64,000 bases of DNA from Bacillus spizizenii TU-B-10 (GCF_000227465.1 NC_016047.1:635001-699000), one strand, 5' to 3'. Counted from the stretch's first letter, positions 9,107 to 17,755 are shown. Made by a program: numbers and translations. Notes: generated by a model not told the origin, from the letters alone.

Positions 9107-9135
9107 TTGACACTGAAAATCAAGGCTGATATAAT
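9107..9135 (+). promoter_or_regulatory. Main promoter of the tRNA cluster
   Basis: Perfect TTGACA (9107-9112) and perfect TATAAT (9130-9135) with a 17-base spacer, ending 17 bases before the first tRNA. This is a consensus SigA promoter, as expected for stable RNA. Confidence 0.9.
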
Positions 9136-9152
9136 AAGTCTTGTCTCATTAT

Positions 9153-9227
9153 TCCACAGTAGCTCAGTGGTAGAGCTATCGGCTGTTAACCGATCGGTCG
9201 CAGGTTCGAATCCTGCCTGTGGAGCCA
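9153..9227 (+). tRNA. tRNA-Asn (GUU)
   Basis: Cloverleaf with acceptor TCCACAG/CTGTGGA, anticodon GTT at 9185-9187, T-arm GGTTCGAATCC, and encoded CCA. It is the first of seven tRNAs. Confidence 0.95.
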
Positions 9228-9231
9228 TATT

Positions 9232-9322
9232 GGAGAAGTACTCAAGTGGCTGAAGAGGCGCCCCTGCTAAGGGTGTAGGTCGCGTAAGCGGCGCGAGGGT
9301 TCAAATCCCTCCTTCTCCGCCA
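9232..9322 (+). tRNA. tRNA-Ser (GCU)
   Basis: Type II tRNA with acceptor GGAGAAG/CTTCTCC, anticodon GCT in the loop CTGCTAA, a long variable arm, and encoded CCA after discriminator G. Confidence 0.95.
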
Positions 9323-9351
9323 TAAGATTTCGATATAAGTTCTCAACCATC

Positions 9352-9423
9352 GGCCCGTTGGTCAAGCGGTTAAGACACCGCCCTTTCACGGCGGTAACAC
9401 GGGTTCGAATCCCGTACGGGTCA
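9352..9423 (+). tRNA. tRNA-Glu (UUC)
   Basis: Acceptor GGCCCGT/ACGGGTC, anticodon TTC in the loop CTTTCAC, T-arm GGTTCGAATCC. CCA is not encoded (the sequence continues TTCCA). Confidence 0.94.
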
Positions 9424-9435
9424 TTCCATTTTCGT

Positions 9436-9510
9436 TGGGCTATAGCCAAGCGGTAAGGCAACGGACTTTGACTCCGTCATGCGTTGGTTCGAATCCAGCT
9501 AGCCCAGCCA
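9436..9510 (+). tRNA. tRNA-Gln (UUG)
   Basis: Acceptor TGGGCTA/TAGCCCA, anticodon TTG in the loop CTTTGAC, T-arm GGTTCGAATCC, encoded CCA. Confidence 0.95.
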
Positions 9511-9537
9511 TTTTTATTTTTTGAAATCTAATAGTAA

Positions 9538-9613
9538 GAGCCATTAGCTCAGTTGGTAGAGCATCTGACTTTTAATCAGAGGGTCGAAGGTTCGAGTCCT
9601 TCATGGCTCACCA
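9538..9613 (+). tRNA. tRNA-Lys (UUU)
   Basis: Acceptor GAGCCAT/ATGGCTC, anticodon TTT in the loop CTTTTAA, T-arm GGTTCGAGTCC, encoded CCA. Confidence 0.95.
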
Positions 9614-9624
9614 TTTGTCTTTTT

Positions 9625-9706
9625 GCGGGTGTGGCGGAATTGGCAGACGCGCTAGACTTAGGATCTAGTGTCTTACGACGTGGGGGTTCGAGTCCCTTCA
9701 CCCGCA
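9625..9706 (+). tRNA. tRNA-Leu (UAG)
   Basis: Type II tRNA with acceptor GCGGGTG/CACCCGC, anticodon TAG in the loop CTTAGGA, T-arm GGTTCGAGTCC. CCA is not encoded. Confidence 0.94.
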
Positions 9707-9732
9707 CTTTATTTACAAAGTGCACGCAAATT

Positions 9733-9762
9733 GGTTTTACTAGGTTAAGAGCCTACTAAACC
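9733..9762 (+). other. Anticodon-arm-like hairpin between the two tRNA-Leu genes
   Basis: GGTTTTACTAGG and CCTACTAAACC pair imperfectly around a seven-base loop TTAAGAG. It resembles the anticodon arm of tRNA-Leu and the left edge of the repeat near 26230 (TTTTTACTAGGTTGAGGGCC). It may be a scar of a past insertion or a processing hairpin; the sequence alone does not decide. Confidence 0.4.
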
Positions 9763-9787
9763 AGCACAAATACAATTTCATGATCAC

Positions 9788-9908
<121 letters not shown>

Positions 9909-10050
9909 GAGTTTTCGAGGAAATTATGTTTTGTGACCAAAAGTGTCGACTAACTTAAAGTAAGTTATTTATTTACAGTTCATATGATTGTCAGATAAAT
10001 GACGTTAAATGTTGAAATGCCTGACTTAGTTGTTGAAAAAATAAGGTGTG

Positions 10051-10089
10051 AAAAAGCCGATCATCCTCAAAAGGACAGTCGGCTTTTTC
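10051..10089. terminator. Bidirectional terminator between R1 and the MFS gene
   Basis: AAAAAGCCGA and TCGGCTTTTT form a ten-base stem with A and T runs on each side. It can end the leftward MFS transcript. Confidence 0.8.
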
Positions 10090-10130
10090 TTCATGAAAAT
10101 ACGAAAAGAAAGTTCTTTAAAATATTGAGT

Positions 10131-11300
10131 TTATCTAAAAAATTGTTTTGTGGGACTATACATGTTCGTTCTGAGTAAAATCGATATCAAGCTCAATATA
10201 ACTGATAAAAATCCTACTAACACGACGTATTGTGTACCTAATTGTGATATAAATAATCCACCTACAGCTGTACCAATTGTTGTTCCTACATTAGCAGATG
10301 TTACAAATAATCCATTTGCGAAATCAGGAGCTTCTGGTGCAGCAGACGTAATCCAATATTGATTTATATTATTTCCTATACCAGCTACTATTCCCCAAAC
10401 TAAAGTAATGACAGCCATTGGTAAAGTAAATTGTCCTATTAAAAATAATATGATGTATACAATTCCTAATACAAATGGGTAAGAAACAACAGTCTTGATG
10501 GTATCTTTAGTAAGTAACTTACCTGCAATAATATTCCCAATGATGTTTGCCACACCGAATATGACTAATATGAAACTAATTGTATTAGGAGACATATTCG
10601 TAACTGTTTTCAGATACTCAGCAAGATAACTATAAACCCCAAATATTGCTGAATTTATTAAAATGACTGTAACAATGGAAAGCCAAGTAATTGTTTTTTT
10701 TAATACACTTACCTGTTTGCCGTAAGAAAGTTTTTCTTTTACAGGCATAGAAGGAAAAAATACTAATGTAGCAATGAATGTTAGAGCATTCACAATTGCA
10801 AAGAATAACATTGCGATATGAAGCGAAACTGTACTAGCAAGAAAACTTGCGATTGGTACACCAAGTACCATACCTGCAGAAACGCCCATAAGTACCTTGG
10901 CAACAGCTTTTGGAGCTTCTTCCTTGTCAACTGAGTTAGCAGCTATTGTAAAAGCCGCTGAAAAATAAATGGGGTGAAAAATGGCTGGAATTACACGAGC
11001 AATGATAGCTATCGTAAAGTTTGTTGCAAACAGAGAGACAATGTTACCCAGAACAAAAATACCAAGTACAAGTAACATTACCTTCTTGCGATTGATCCCC
11101 GAAAATAATAACGGCATAGTAGGACCGCAAATAGCAACAGTAAGTGCAAAGAGACTTACCAGCCACCCGGCCTTAGATACACTAATATGAAAATAATCAG
11201 CAATAGAGGGTAATATCCCTATAACCCCCATTTCAGTATTGATAATGCCGAAAGTTCCTACGGTGAGTATTAATATTAATAAATTATTTCGTTTAACCAA
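10131..11300 (-). CDS. DHA1-type MFS efflux transporter
   Basis: Major facilitator of 389 residues with about twelve hydrophobic segments. It resembles the AraJ/YdhP/PbuE branch of drug or metabolite exporters: GTFGIINTEMGVIGILPSIA at the start, NRKKVMLLVLG in loop 2-3 and ARVIPAIFHPIYFSAA in helix 4. The TTG at 11300 is chosen because GGAG lies eight bases upstream; the longer frame includes the terminator hairpin at 11346. It follows the SDR gene on the same strand, behind a terminator, and a palindrome like the nearby TetR sites (11318-11335) lies just before its ribosome binding site. The substrate is unknown. Confidence 0.85.
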   Translation of the reverse strand: MVKRNNLLILILTVGTFGIINTEMGVIGILPSIADYFHISVSKAGWLVSLFALTVAICGPTMPLLFSGINRKKVMLLVLGIFVLGNIVSLFATNFTIAIIARVIPAIFHPIYFSAAFTIAANSVDKEEAPKAVAKVLMGVSAGMVLGVPIASFLASTVSLHIAMLFFAIVNALTFIATLVFFPSMPVKEKLSYGKQVSVLKKTITWLSIVTVILINSAIFGVYSYLAEYLKTVTNMSPNTISFILVIFGVANIIGNIIAGKLLTKDTIKTVVSYPFVLGIVYIILFLIGQFTLPMAVITLVWGIVAGIGNNINQYWITSAAPEAPDFANGLFVTSANVGTTIGTAVGGLFISQLGTQYVVLVGFLSVILSLISILLRTNMYSPTKQFFR

Positions 11301-11317
11301 AATAACAACTCCAATCT

Positions 11318-11335
11318 TTATTGATGGATCAACAA
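11318..11335. promoter_or_regulatory. Candidate TetR operator before the MFS gene
   Basis: TTATTGATGGATCAACAA, with TTGAT and ATCAA half sites, resembles the operators upstream of the SDR, hydrolase and TetR genes. It sits between the terminator and the MFS ribosome binding site. Confidence 0.4.
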
Positions 11336-11345
11336 GCAATAGTAA

Positions 11346-11378
11346 AAAATGCCCCAAACCATATAGGGGCATTTTTTT
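11346..11378. terminator. Terminator between the SDR and MFS genes
   Basis: AAATGCCCC and GGGGCATTT stem with T-runs on both strands. For leftward transcription it lies after the SDR gene and 45 bases before the MFS start, so it separates the two or attenuates the second. Confidence 0.8.
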
Positions 11379-11437
11379 ATTATAGAATTTAAAGTAACTG
11401 GCATGCAGGGCTAATAATCCTTAATCGCCAACATTCA

Positions 11438-12184
11438 TTAGATAACTTGTTTGGTTGGACGAATCAAAATTTCACTTACTGCAACGGTTTCAGGCGTACT
11501 GATCGCATAAGCTACTGCATCTGCAATATCGCTTGGTTTAAGAGAAAAACCTTCTCCTGTATCCATAAGATCCTTTACCCATTCGCGGTTTTTAGGATCA
11601 TTAATTGTTGTATAAAGTTCAGTACTGACAGCACCCGGTGAAACAATAGTTGACCGAATATTATTTTCCCTTTCCTCCTGACGCAATCCCTCCATAATCG
11701 CTCTAACCGCAAACTTAGTCCCGCAGTATACAGCTGAATCTGGATAAACAACATGTCCAGCTACGGAATCAGTTGCAATAATGTGACCGGACTGTTGTTG
11801 TTTCATAATAGGTAATGCAGCAGCAATTCCATTTAAAACACCCATAATGTTAATATCCAACATTTGACGCCATTCATCAAAGCGAGTTTCTGAAAGTGGA
11901 GCAGTTGGCATGATTCCAGCGTTATTGTACATTACATCTATACGGCCATATTTTTTAACTGCCAAATCTACAACTGCTTGAACATCTTCTTTATTCGTTA
12001 CATCTGCAACAGCATATGAAATTTCCGCGTTGGGTAACGTTTCAACAAGAGCTTTCAAACGATCTTCACGACGAGCAGCTATAACTAGTTTTGCTCCTTC
12101 TTGTGCAAGTTTCTTAGTAGTTGCTTCGCCAATCCCACTTGATGCACCTATAATAATCACAACTTTACCTTGAATATTTGACAT
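11438..12184 (-). CDS. Short-chain dehydrogenase/reductase
   Basis: Classical SDR of 248 residues, predicted to oxidise or reduce small alcohols, aldehydes or ketones with NAD(P). It shows the Rossmann GASSGIGEA motif, NNAGIMP, and the YCGTK catalytic Tyr-Lys pair with a serine in TDSVAG. The ATG at 12184 follows GAAGGGTG; the longer frame has no site. Its upstream region (12220-12390) carries the same paired palindromes found upstream of the TetR genes at 14228 and 46368, so it was probably divergent from a TetR gene that has been lost here. The substrate is unknown. Confidence 0.85.
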   Translation of the reverse strand: MSNIQGKVVIIIGASSGIGEATTKKLAQEGAKLVIAARREDRLKALVETLPNAEISYAVADVTNKEDVQAVVDLAVKKYGRIDVMYNNAGIMPTAPLSETRFDEWRQMLDINIMGVLNGIAAALPIMKQQQSGHIIATDSVAGHVVYPDSAVYCGTKFAVRAIMEGLRQEERENNIRSTIVSPGAVSTELYTTINDPKNREWVKDLMDTGEGFSLKPSDIADAVAYAISTPETVAVSEILIRPTKQVI

Positions 12185-12325
12185 ATTGCATAACACCCTT
12201 CTTTGAAACATTTCTTTATATTGTGTCCAAGATTTCTTTCATTTAAATGAACATCGATCGAATAACGAACATTTGTTTATTATTAATTAGATATGTGATA
12301 CATACAATGATTAAATGAATACAAT

Positions 12326-12361
12326 TTGTTGATTATTCAACAAGTCAACAAATATTGTTGA
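12326..12361. promoter_or_regulatory. Tandem palindromes, probable TetR operators upstream of the SDR
   Basis: TTGTTGATTATTCAACAA (12326-12343) and TCAACAAATATTGTTGA (12345-12361) are both perfect inverted repeats. The region continues with GAAAAAGCTAAGT, which matches the sequence just before the TetR start codons at 14228 and 46368 but without the gene. Confidence 0.65.
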
Positions 12362-12430
12362 TTATTTTAGAAAAAGCTAAGTATTTGTATAACCTGCATA
12401 TCAGTGTCTTTAGTTTAAGAAGATAGAGTT

Positions 12431-12706
12431 TTACTGTACATAATCATTTTTTATTAAACTATCTTTGATCATTTCGATAGCCTGAACCTCGTCAGCTCCA
12501 ATAGCCTTTAAATATATTTCGGTTCCAGGTTTAATTTCCAAGTCCATAATGTCCATTATAGACTTAGGTGAGTGTTTTAGATTGATTCTTTTCCCACGGC
12601 ATTCAAGAAAGATATCTGATGCAAATGGATGAGCTAAACTTACTAACAGGATTGCTGGTCTCGCAAATCCTGTTTCCTTATTGACAATAAACTGTTTTTT
12701 AATCAT
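12431..12706 (-). CDS. HPr-like protein without the phosphorylatable histidine (copy 1)
   Basis: HPr-fold protein of 91 residues, about the size of PtsH and Crh. At the place of HPr His15 the sequence reads ETGFARPA, so the histidine phosphorylated by enzyme I is phenylalanine, while the following ARPA is kept. The HPr kinase site is retained as SIMDIMDL but is preceded by a four-residue insertion (HSPK). By analogy with Crh, which has Gln at this position, the protein cannot transfer phosphate to sugars and could only act through the serine; this is inference. The ATG follows GAGGTGAAGA. A paralogue with the same features lies at 45759, also beside an SDR and the same TetR. Confidence 0.8.
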   Translation of the reverse strand: MIKKQFIVNKETGFARPAILLVSLAHPFASDIFLECRGKRINLKHSPKSIMDIMDLEIKPGTEIYLKAIGADEVQAIEMIKDSLIKNDYVQ

Positions 12707-12875
12707 TCTTCACCTCATAACATTATTATTGACAAAAGGAATTTTAGAGAAATAAAACTCATTTTATAAAATTACTTTGTTTTAAAAAATGAGAATCCAG
12801 GAAGATTTGCTTTATTATAATTGTTTCGTTTGAAGTACCATTGGTACGCAAAGCTCTCTGCAATTTTCAATCCGA

Positions 12876-14003
12876 CTATTTTTTCTTCAGGTTTTTTTTG
12901 AAGAAGGACTCGAGCTTGTCAAAAGGGATTAGATTCACTCGGTCATACAGATCCACGTGACCTGCACCCGGAACAATGTAGATTTCTTTCGGTTTGCCCG
13001 CCAGCTTGTAGGCTTCTTCACTAAACTCTCTGGAATGAGCGTTTTCACCTGTGATGAAAAGCATTGGACGAGGAGAAATCGTCTGTATATCTTCGAATGG
13101 GTAAAAATTCATGAATTTGACGTTGCTGGTGAGCGTCGGGTGCGTTGTGAGTTCTGGCGACGATCCTTTAGGCGTGTATTCACCTCTTGGAGTGCGGTAG
13201 AAGTCATAAAACTCTCGCTCAATGGCAGTAGATTTTTCATTCAGTTCATGTACTGTCCCACTGGTGTATTTGGTTTTGCCGCCTGTGAACTCCGCATAGC
13301 GTTGCTCCGCTGCCTCTTCGAGAATCTTCTTTCTCTGCTCGAGAGTCTGCGAGTGTTTAAGCCCGTTACGGTTAGCAGCACCCATGTCGTACATACTGAC
13401 TGTCGCAACGGCTTTCATGCGCGGGTCGATCTTGGCTGCGCTGATGGCAAAGCTCCCGCTGCCACAAATCCCTAGAACACCAATCCGCTCCTTGTCAACA
13501 AACGGCCGGGTGCCTAGGAAATCCACCGCAGCACTGAAATCCTCGGCATAGATATCCGGCGAAACAGCGTTGCGAGGCTGACCTTCACTCTCTCCCCAGA
13601 AAGACAAATCCAAGGACAACGTAACGAATCCCTTTTCAGCCATTTTTTGCGCATACAGATTTGAACTTTGTTCTTTTACTGCGCCCATAGGATGCCCGAC
13701 AATGATCGCGGGATTTTTGGTGTTCTGATTCAAACCTTTAGGAATAAAAAGATTCCCTGCAACTTTCATGTTGTATTGATTTTTAAACGAAACATTCTTT
13801 TTGTTTACCTTGTTGCTTTTGTAAAAGTTGTCTGCTCCATTGGACAGATCCGGCTTGTATCCAACGGTGGTCTTGGATACAGTGTCAACGCTAGCCTTTG
13901 ATGCAACGTCAGCACTAGTCTTTGATGCAAAGGTCACCGCGGATAAAAGCAAGCCCAATGATATCCCTGTGAGTACAAGCGTGATAGTAAACTTTTTTTT
14001 CAA
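12876..14003 (-). CDS. Secreted alpha/beta hydrolase
   Basis: Alpha/beta hydrolase of 375 residues with an N-terminal signal peptide (MKKKFTITLVLTGISLG, hydrophobic to about residue 26), so probably exported or membrane-anchored. The core resembles the YcjY/dienelactone hydrolase group: IIVGHPMGAVKEQ, the nucleophile elbow GICGSGSF where cysteine occupies the usual nucleophile place, and a late GAGHVDLYD histidine. The TTG at 14003 is ten bases after AAAGGGTG. It is divergent from the TetR gene at 14228, with shared palindromes between them, and its leader resembles that of the SDR at 12184. The substrate is unknown. Base composition is richer in GC than its neighbours. Confidence 0.8.
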   Translation of the reverse strand: MKKKFTITLVLTGISLGLLLSAVTFASKTSADVASKASVDTVSKTTVGYKPDLSNGADNFYKSNKVNKKNVSFKNQYNMKVAGNLFIPKGLNQNTKNPAIIVGHPMGAVKEQSSNLYAQKMAEKGFVTLSLDLSFWGESEGQPRNAVSPDIYAEDFSAAVDFLGTRPFVDKERIGVLGICGSGSFAISAAKIDPRMKAVATVSMYDMGAANRNGLKHSQTLEQRKKILEEAAEQRYAEFTGGKTKYTSGTVHELNEKSTAIEREFYDFYRTPRGEYTPKGSSPELTTHPTLTSNVKFMNFYPFEDIQTISPRPMLFITGENAHSREFSEEAYKLAGKPKEIYIVPGAGHVDLYDRVNLIPFDKLESFFKKNLKKK

Positions 14004-14093
14004 TTTTACATAACACCCTTTCTTACTTTTGTTTTAAAAATAATTCTCTTGTAATTAAATGGTGTATATTGACTTTGTTGAAAGCATCGTTGA

Positions 14094-14199
14094 TTGATTA
14101 ATCAACATTTGTTTATAATTATAAATAGATCCACGATGCTCTCAATGGTTAAATGAAAGCAATTCGTTGATTAATCAACACTTCAACCTAAATTGTTGA
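14094..14199. promoter_or_regulatory. Operators in the hydrolase-TetR intergenic region
   Basis: Three dyads: TTGATTAATCAA at 14094-14105, GTTGATTAATCAAC at 14166-14179, and an imperfect one at 14183-14199 that corresponds to the second palindrome at 12345. They lie between two divergent genes and probably bind the TetR product. Confidence 0.65.
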
Positions 14200-14227
14200 T
14201 GATCTTAAGAAAGTGTGGTGACCAGCT

Positions 14228-14773
14228 ATGTCCAAAGTGGATAGAAGAATAACCAAAAGTCAAGAAGCGATTAAGAGTGCTCTGATTGAGCTGATGAGTG
14301 AAAAAAGTTTTGATCACATTACAATTAAGGATATTGCTGACAGAGCAAATGTTAATCGAGGAACCATTTATCTTCATTACTTAGATAAATTTGATCTATT
14401 AGATAAGATTATGGAAGAACATATAAACAATATGGGGGATTTTTGCGAGTCAGCTACTGAAATGGATTGGATTGAATCGACTGTTCACTGCATGGAATAT
14501 CTTGAGAGTAATTATTTATTCTTTTCGACGATGTTGGCCAGTGAGGGAGCTCGATATTTTCGCAGTCAGTTCCTTAAGTTTAATATCGAAGAGTTTAAGA
14601 AAGATGTAGATATAACGAAAGGCAAAAATTATGGCCAAAGTGAAGATGTCATTGTTGAATTTGTTGCAAATGCTTACGTGGGAGTAGTGGAATGGTGGCT
14701 AAAAAATGAAATGCCTTATCCACCTCGTGCTATGGCAGAAAAAGTGGGAGAGTTGTTAGAGAGGATTATATAA
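14228..14773 (+). CDS. TetR-family repressor (copy 1)
   Basis: TetR regulator of 181 residues. The N-terminal helix-turn-helix is ITIKDIADRANVNRGTIYLHYLDKFDLL (positions 35-62, read in parts). The C-terminal ligand domain is of the type with LFFSTMLASEGARYF. It is nearly identical to the TetR at 46368, most differences being in the HTH-adjacent region. It is divergent from the secreted hydrolase and probably controls it, itself, the SDR and perhaps the MFS gene through GTTGAT-ATCAAC operators. The inducer is unknown. Confidence 0.88.
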   Translation: MSKVDRRITKSQEAIKSALIELMSEKSFDHITIKDIADRANVNRGTIYLHYLDKFDLLDKIMEEHINNMGDFCESATEMDWIESTVHCMEYLESNYLFFSTMLASEGARYFRSQFLKFNIEEFKKDVDITKGKNYGQSEDVIVEFVANAYVGVVEWWLKNEMPYPPRAMAEKVGELLERII

Positions 14774-14814
14774 TCACTACTATCAAAATTTCATATCATC
14801 AATGAACCAAGGGG

Positions 14815-15208
14815 TTATTCAAGAAAATTATTTACAGCAGTATAACCGTATCCTTCATGGTTGTCCCAAAGGATAACAGGATATTCGCCATCTACCATTT
14901 TATTTGTATCAAGACAATAAGAGTATTCATCTATATACTCAATAACAACTAGACCTGGTATAAGTTTGTAAAACGTTCTGTATTCTTTTGTTTGCTCTAC
15001 AACTTCAGCTCCATGAGAGTCATAACCGAGTATCATAGTCCGAACGTGCCTCCTGAACCATACTCAGTTAAAACCACTTATAACTGTCTGGAAGGGTTAC
15101 TCTGAGAACTTCTTCTATCTCTTTAATTTGTTTATCAATGACTTCTCCAGTAAGAATTGAATATTTTTTATTCTCATCAAAGAATTTTTTCACTTTAGAG
15201 TAATTCAC
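14815..15208 (-). pseudogene. Frameshifted SMI1/KNR4 (SUKH) immunity gene, YobK-like
   Basis: Reading leftwards from a GTG at 15208, the sequence encodes a SUKH-type protein in three frames. The first piece has VNYSKVKKFFDENKKYSILT and LPDSYKWF. After one frameshift comes LTEYGSGGTFG. After a second comes MILGYDSHGAEVV through CLDTNKMVDGEYPVILWD, closely like B. subtilis YobK, and the end is cut short compared with that protein. SUKH proteins neutralise polymorphic (LXG-type) toxins. Two frameshifts within 60 bases make it non-functional unless the sequence contains errors. Confidence 0.75.
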
Positions 15209-15216
15209 ATTTAGCC

Positions 15217-15289
15217 TCACGTACATTTAATTTTGGTTTGCAATTCATCGATCTTATTAAGTTCGTACTCATAATCACAGTTTTCTTCT
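15217..15289 (-). pseudogene. Possible toxin C-terminal scrap upstream of the SUKH gene
   Basis: Immediately before the SUKH start, the leftward frame ends EENCDYEYELNKIDELQT and stops eight bases before the GTG. Position and composition suit the end of a polymorphic toxin gene normally paired with the immunity gene. Nothing longer is readable towards 15427, so this is only a remnant. Confidence 0.3.
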
Positions 15290-15426
15290 CAAAAAAGTTC
15301 ATAGGAGTAGTATTTATTTTCATATGCCTATTTTAATAGACATGCCACCAAGTTCATGTCATGGGAAAGAGATAGGCAATATACATCAGCCTACCTCAGC
15401 GATTTTAAAGAATACCATACCCTCTA

Positions 15427-16713
15427 TTATTTATTTTCTTCTCTTTTAGCTCTCCAGGTGATGTATCCAATACATGAAAGTGCAACAATAATAGGAATAG
15501 TAATAAAGGAACCAATAAAAGGATAAGCCGCAAGGCATAATAGACAAGCAATAACAGCTAGCAACTTGCCGAAGGCATTTGTAATCAGCCGAACTCCTGC
15601 TGCTGTACCAAATATATAGGTGGCTATCGCTAATGAATTAGGAATAAACACTAACTGGTCTAATCCAATATGAAAAATACAACTAAATAGTAAGCCAATC
15701 CCTGCAATTGATCCTACTAATAGTACAGCACGGCTAGGGGTTGAATATTTTTGATTCAGGTTATCCAGCCATGAGGGAGCAAGACGTTTATGAGATAAGG
15801 AATAACCTAATCGGCTCATACTTGCCACAAACGCATTGTTAGTTCCTAAACATATGATAAAGGCAAGTATTGCTGTTGTCCAAGCACCATTTACTCCTGC
15901 CACTTTTTCAACAACATGTGCTATTGAAGCATTATTCATAGCACTATCAACGGTTTGTTCCCCAGTTGAATAAGAGTTTGTGCCAATGACAGCCAAAGCA
16001 ATGCCTATGTATAATACACCAATTATAATAATGGCCCACCATGTTGATCGCATGATGTTTTGTTTTCTTGGGCTTTTAAATTCAGGTGCCAGACTAGATA
16101 TTGCTTCCCACCCAAAGAATGACCAAAAAATGAGCATTGCGGATTGGCCGATTGGCATGATGCTGTGTTTTGTGATGTGTGGTGTTATGCTCTCATGGTC
16201 AATTGCTGGAAATGCTAAAACTGATGTACCTAATAATATCAATAAAGTAAGTCCGGCTAATACCAATTGAATTTTTCCACTTGTTTGTAGACCTACATAG
16301 TTTCCGATTACAGCGATTGAGAGTAATATGCTTGCAATAATATATGAGTGAAAATATGGTAAATTAAATGCAAAAGCTATGTAAGTTCCACCCGTTAATG
16401 AAACTATAATCTGTCCTACACTTCCTGCAATGAAAAAAAACCATCCACAAATAGCACCTGCATAATGCCCAAAAGCTTTATCCGTAAAAGTTAATATTCC
16501 ACCTGAGCTAGGGAAATCAATTGAAAGGAATGCAAATGTGCAAGCTAATGGAATACTTAGCAGTATCATAATCATCCATGAAACTAATGCGTTTGAACCC
16601 GCAATACCTGCTGTCATTCCAGGTAATATTAAAATTCCTGATCCTAAAACTGCTCCCACATATAGAGCGGTGCCTTGTGAAACTGATATAGTTTGCTTCA
16701 ATGGCTGAGTCAA
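15427..16713 (-). CDS. Amino-acid exporter of the APC superfamily (YjeH-like)
   Basis: APC-family transporter of 428 residues with about twelve membrane segments. The first helix region ALYVGAVLGSGILILPGM carries the APC glycine-rich signature, and FPSSGGILTFTDKAFG in loop 2-3 resembles the E. coli methionine/branched-chain exporter YjeH. It is divergent from an Lrp-family regulator 153 bases away, the arrangement typical of amino-acid exporters controlled by their substrate. Which amino acid is moved, and its direction, are inference. A ribosome binding site (GGAGAGAATATC, read on the minus strand) supports the start. Confidence 0.8.
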   Translation of the reverse strand: MTQPLKQTISVSQGTALYVGAVLGSGILILPGMTAGIAGSNALVSWMIMILLSIPLACTFAFLSIDFPSSGGILTFTDKAFGHYAGAICGWFFFIAGSVGQIIVSLTGGTYIAFAFNLPYFHSYIIASILLSIAVIGNYVGLQTSGKIQLVLAGLTLLILLGTSVLAFPAIDHESITPHITKHSIMPIGQSAMLIFWSFFGWEAISSLAPEFKSPRKQNIMRSTWWAIIIIGVLYIGIALAVIGTNSYSTGEQTVDSAMNNASIAHVVEKVAGVNGAWTTAILAFIICLGTNNAFVASMSRLGYSLSHKRLAPSWLDNLNQKYSTPSRAVLLVGSIAGIGLLFSCIFHIGLDQLVFIPNSLAIATYIFGTAAGVRLITNAFGKLLAVIACLLCLAAYPFIGSFITIPIIVALSCIGYITWRAKREENK

Positions 16714-16866
16714 AGATATTCTCTCCTTACATTTCTGAACTTATTTTTATTATAGAAGGTTATTCTCTTTGTTTATATAAACTAATGAATGTTTTATTCT
16801 CTTATGCTTTACGATATGTATGAAAAACAATAGAATTATATACAATTATGAAAAGGAGAGATGGAA

Positions 16867-17310
16867 ATGGATGAAATAGACCGGAAATTATTAGAACTGC
16901 TTCAAGAGGATGCACGAATAACAATTATTGAATTATCGAAAAAACTGAATTTAAGTCGTCCGAGTGTAAACGAACGATTACGTCGTTTGCAGGAAAACGG
17001 TGTTATTCAGGGGTTTACCGCGCGTGTTTCAGCTGAGGCTATTGGAAAAGGTACAATTGTGATTATACAAATAGGAAATTTAAAAATAGAGTGTCGTCGA
17101 TTTGAGGAATTGATCAAGGAAGAAACGGATATTCTAGAATGCCATAGAGTTACAGGAACGAATAGTTACTTTCTAAAGGCAGCAGTAGCTACGATGAAGG
17201 ATTTAGAAGCCTTAGTAGACCGCCTAGTTCCTTATGGGCAATTAAATACATCTGTCGTACTGTCATCGCCTATTCTTTCTCGCCCTCTGCTGCCTGTCAC
17301 TGATAGATAA
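16867..17310 (+). CDS. Lrp/AsnC-family regulator
   Basis: Lrp-type regulator of 147 residues: N-terminal winged HTH (DEIDRKLLELLQEDARIT, then SKKLNLSRPSVNERLRRLQ) and a C-terminal RAM ligand-binding domain. The ATG at 16867 is preferred over the one at 16861, because AAGGAGAG ends only two bases before the latter. It is divergent from the amino-acid exporter and is the likely controller of it. It differs clearly from the two Lrp proteins at 22937 and 48368. Confidence 0.85.
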   Translation: MDEIDRKLLELLQEDARITIIELSKKLNLSRPSVNERLRRLQENGVIQGFTARVSAEAIGKGTIVIIQIGNLKIECRRFEELIKEETDILECHRVTGTNSYFLKAAVATMKDLEALVDRLVPYGQLNTSVVLSSPILSRPLLPVTDR

Positions 17311-17364
17311 AAAAACTTTGTGTATGTCCCTAAGTCTGGCACTCTAAGAGACTGGTATTAATTG

Positions 17365-17755
17365 AATGAAAAGCATTCCCTTATTTTACACGGAAGAGTT
17401 TAAAATTCTTAATCAATAAGATGAAAAAGTTAGGACGGATATTTATTGTTTTGACTCACTATTTTTTAACCATTATTGATATAAACGTATAGAAATGATG
17501 GCAAATAAGATAAGGAGTGTAATGAAAATAAGCTTTCATAATCAATGATATGGATTTACTATCTTGAGGGCCTAGTGGGTGAATAACCCGTGCGAGCTTC
17601 AAGTCCTCTCGGCCGCATCATTATACCAAGGGTTTTGACGCCTTTGGTATTTTTTGTGTTTTAATTTTTATGTACTGTCCACAAACTGCCCAATTAATTA
17701 CCTAAAGTAAGTCATCTAACTCATCAGCTTTTGCCTTTTATTTATAAGTGCCCAA
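17365..17755 (+). repeat. Repeat R2: tRNA-Leu 3' half, terminator and long flanks
   Basis: The tRNA part (17564-17620) keeps GAGGGCCTAGTGGGTGAATA and TCCTCTCGGCCGCATCA, with a change in the T-arm. The terminator (CCAAGGG...CCTTTGG, T-run) follows to 17656. About 200 bases before it (from TGAAAAGCATT) and about 90 after it match the flanks of R3 at 21110-21505. The left flank includes AAGCTTTCATAATCAATGAT, also seen in diverged form before R4. Confidence 0.85.

Noticed and set aside
12957-13475. 172-codon rightward frame opposite the secreted hydrolase
   Set aside because: It is the mirror of a well-supported gene with signal peptide and catalytic motifs, has no ribosome binding site and a Cys/Phe-rich composition.
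17564-17620. Displaced tRNA-Leu copies as functional tRNA genes
   Set aside because: They lack the 5' half of the tRNA (acceptor 5' strand and D-arm), so no cloverleaf can form; the same holds for R3-R8.
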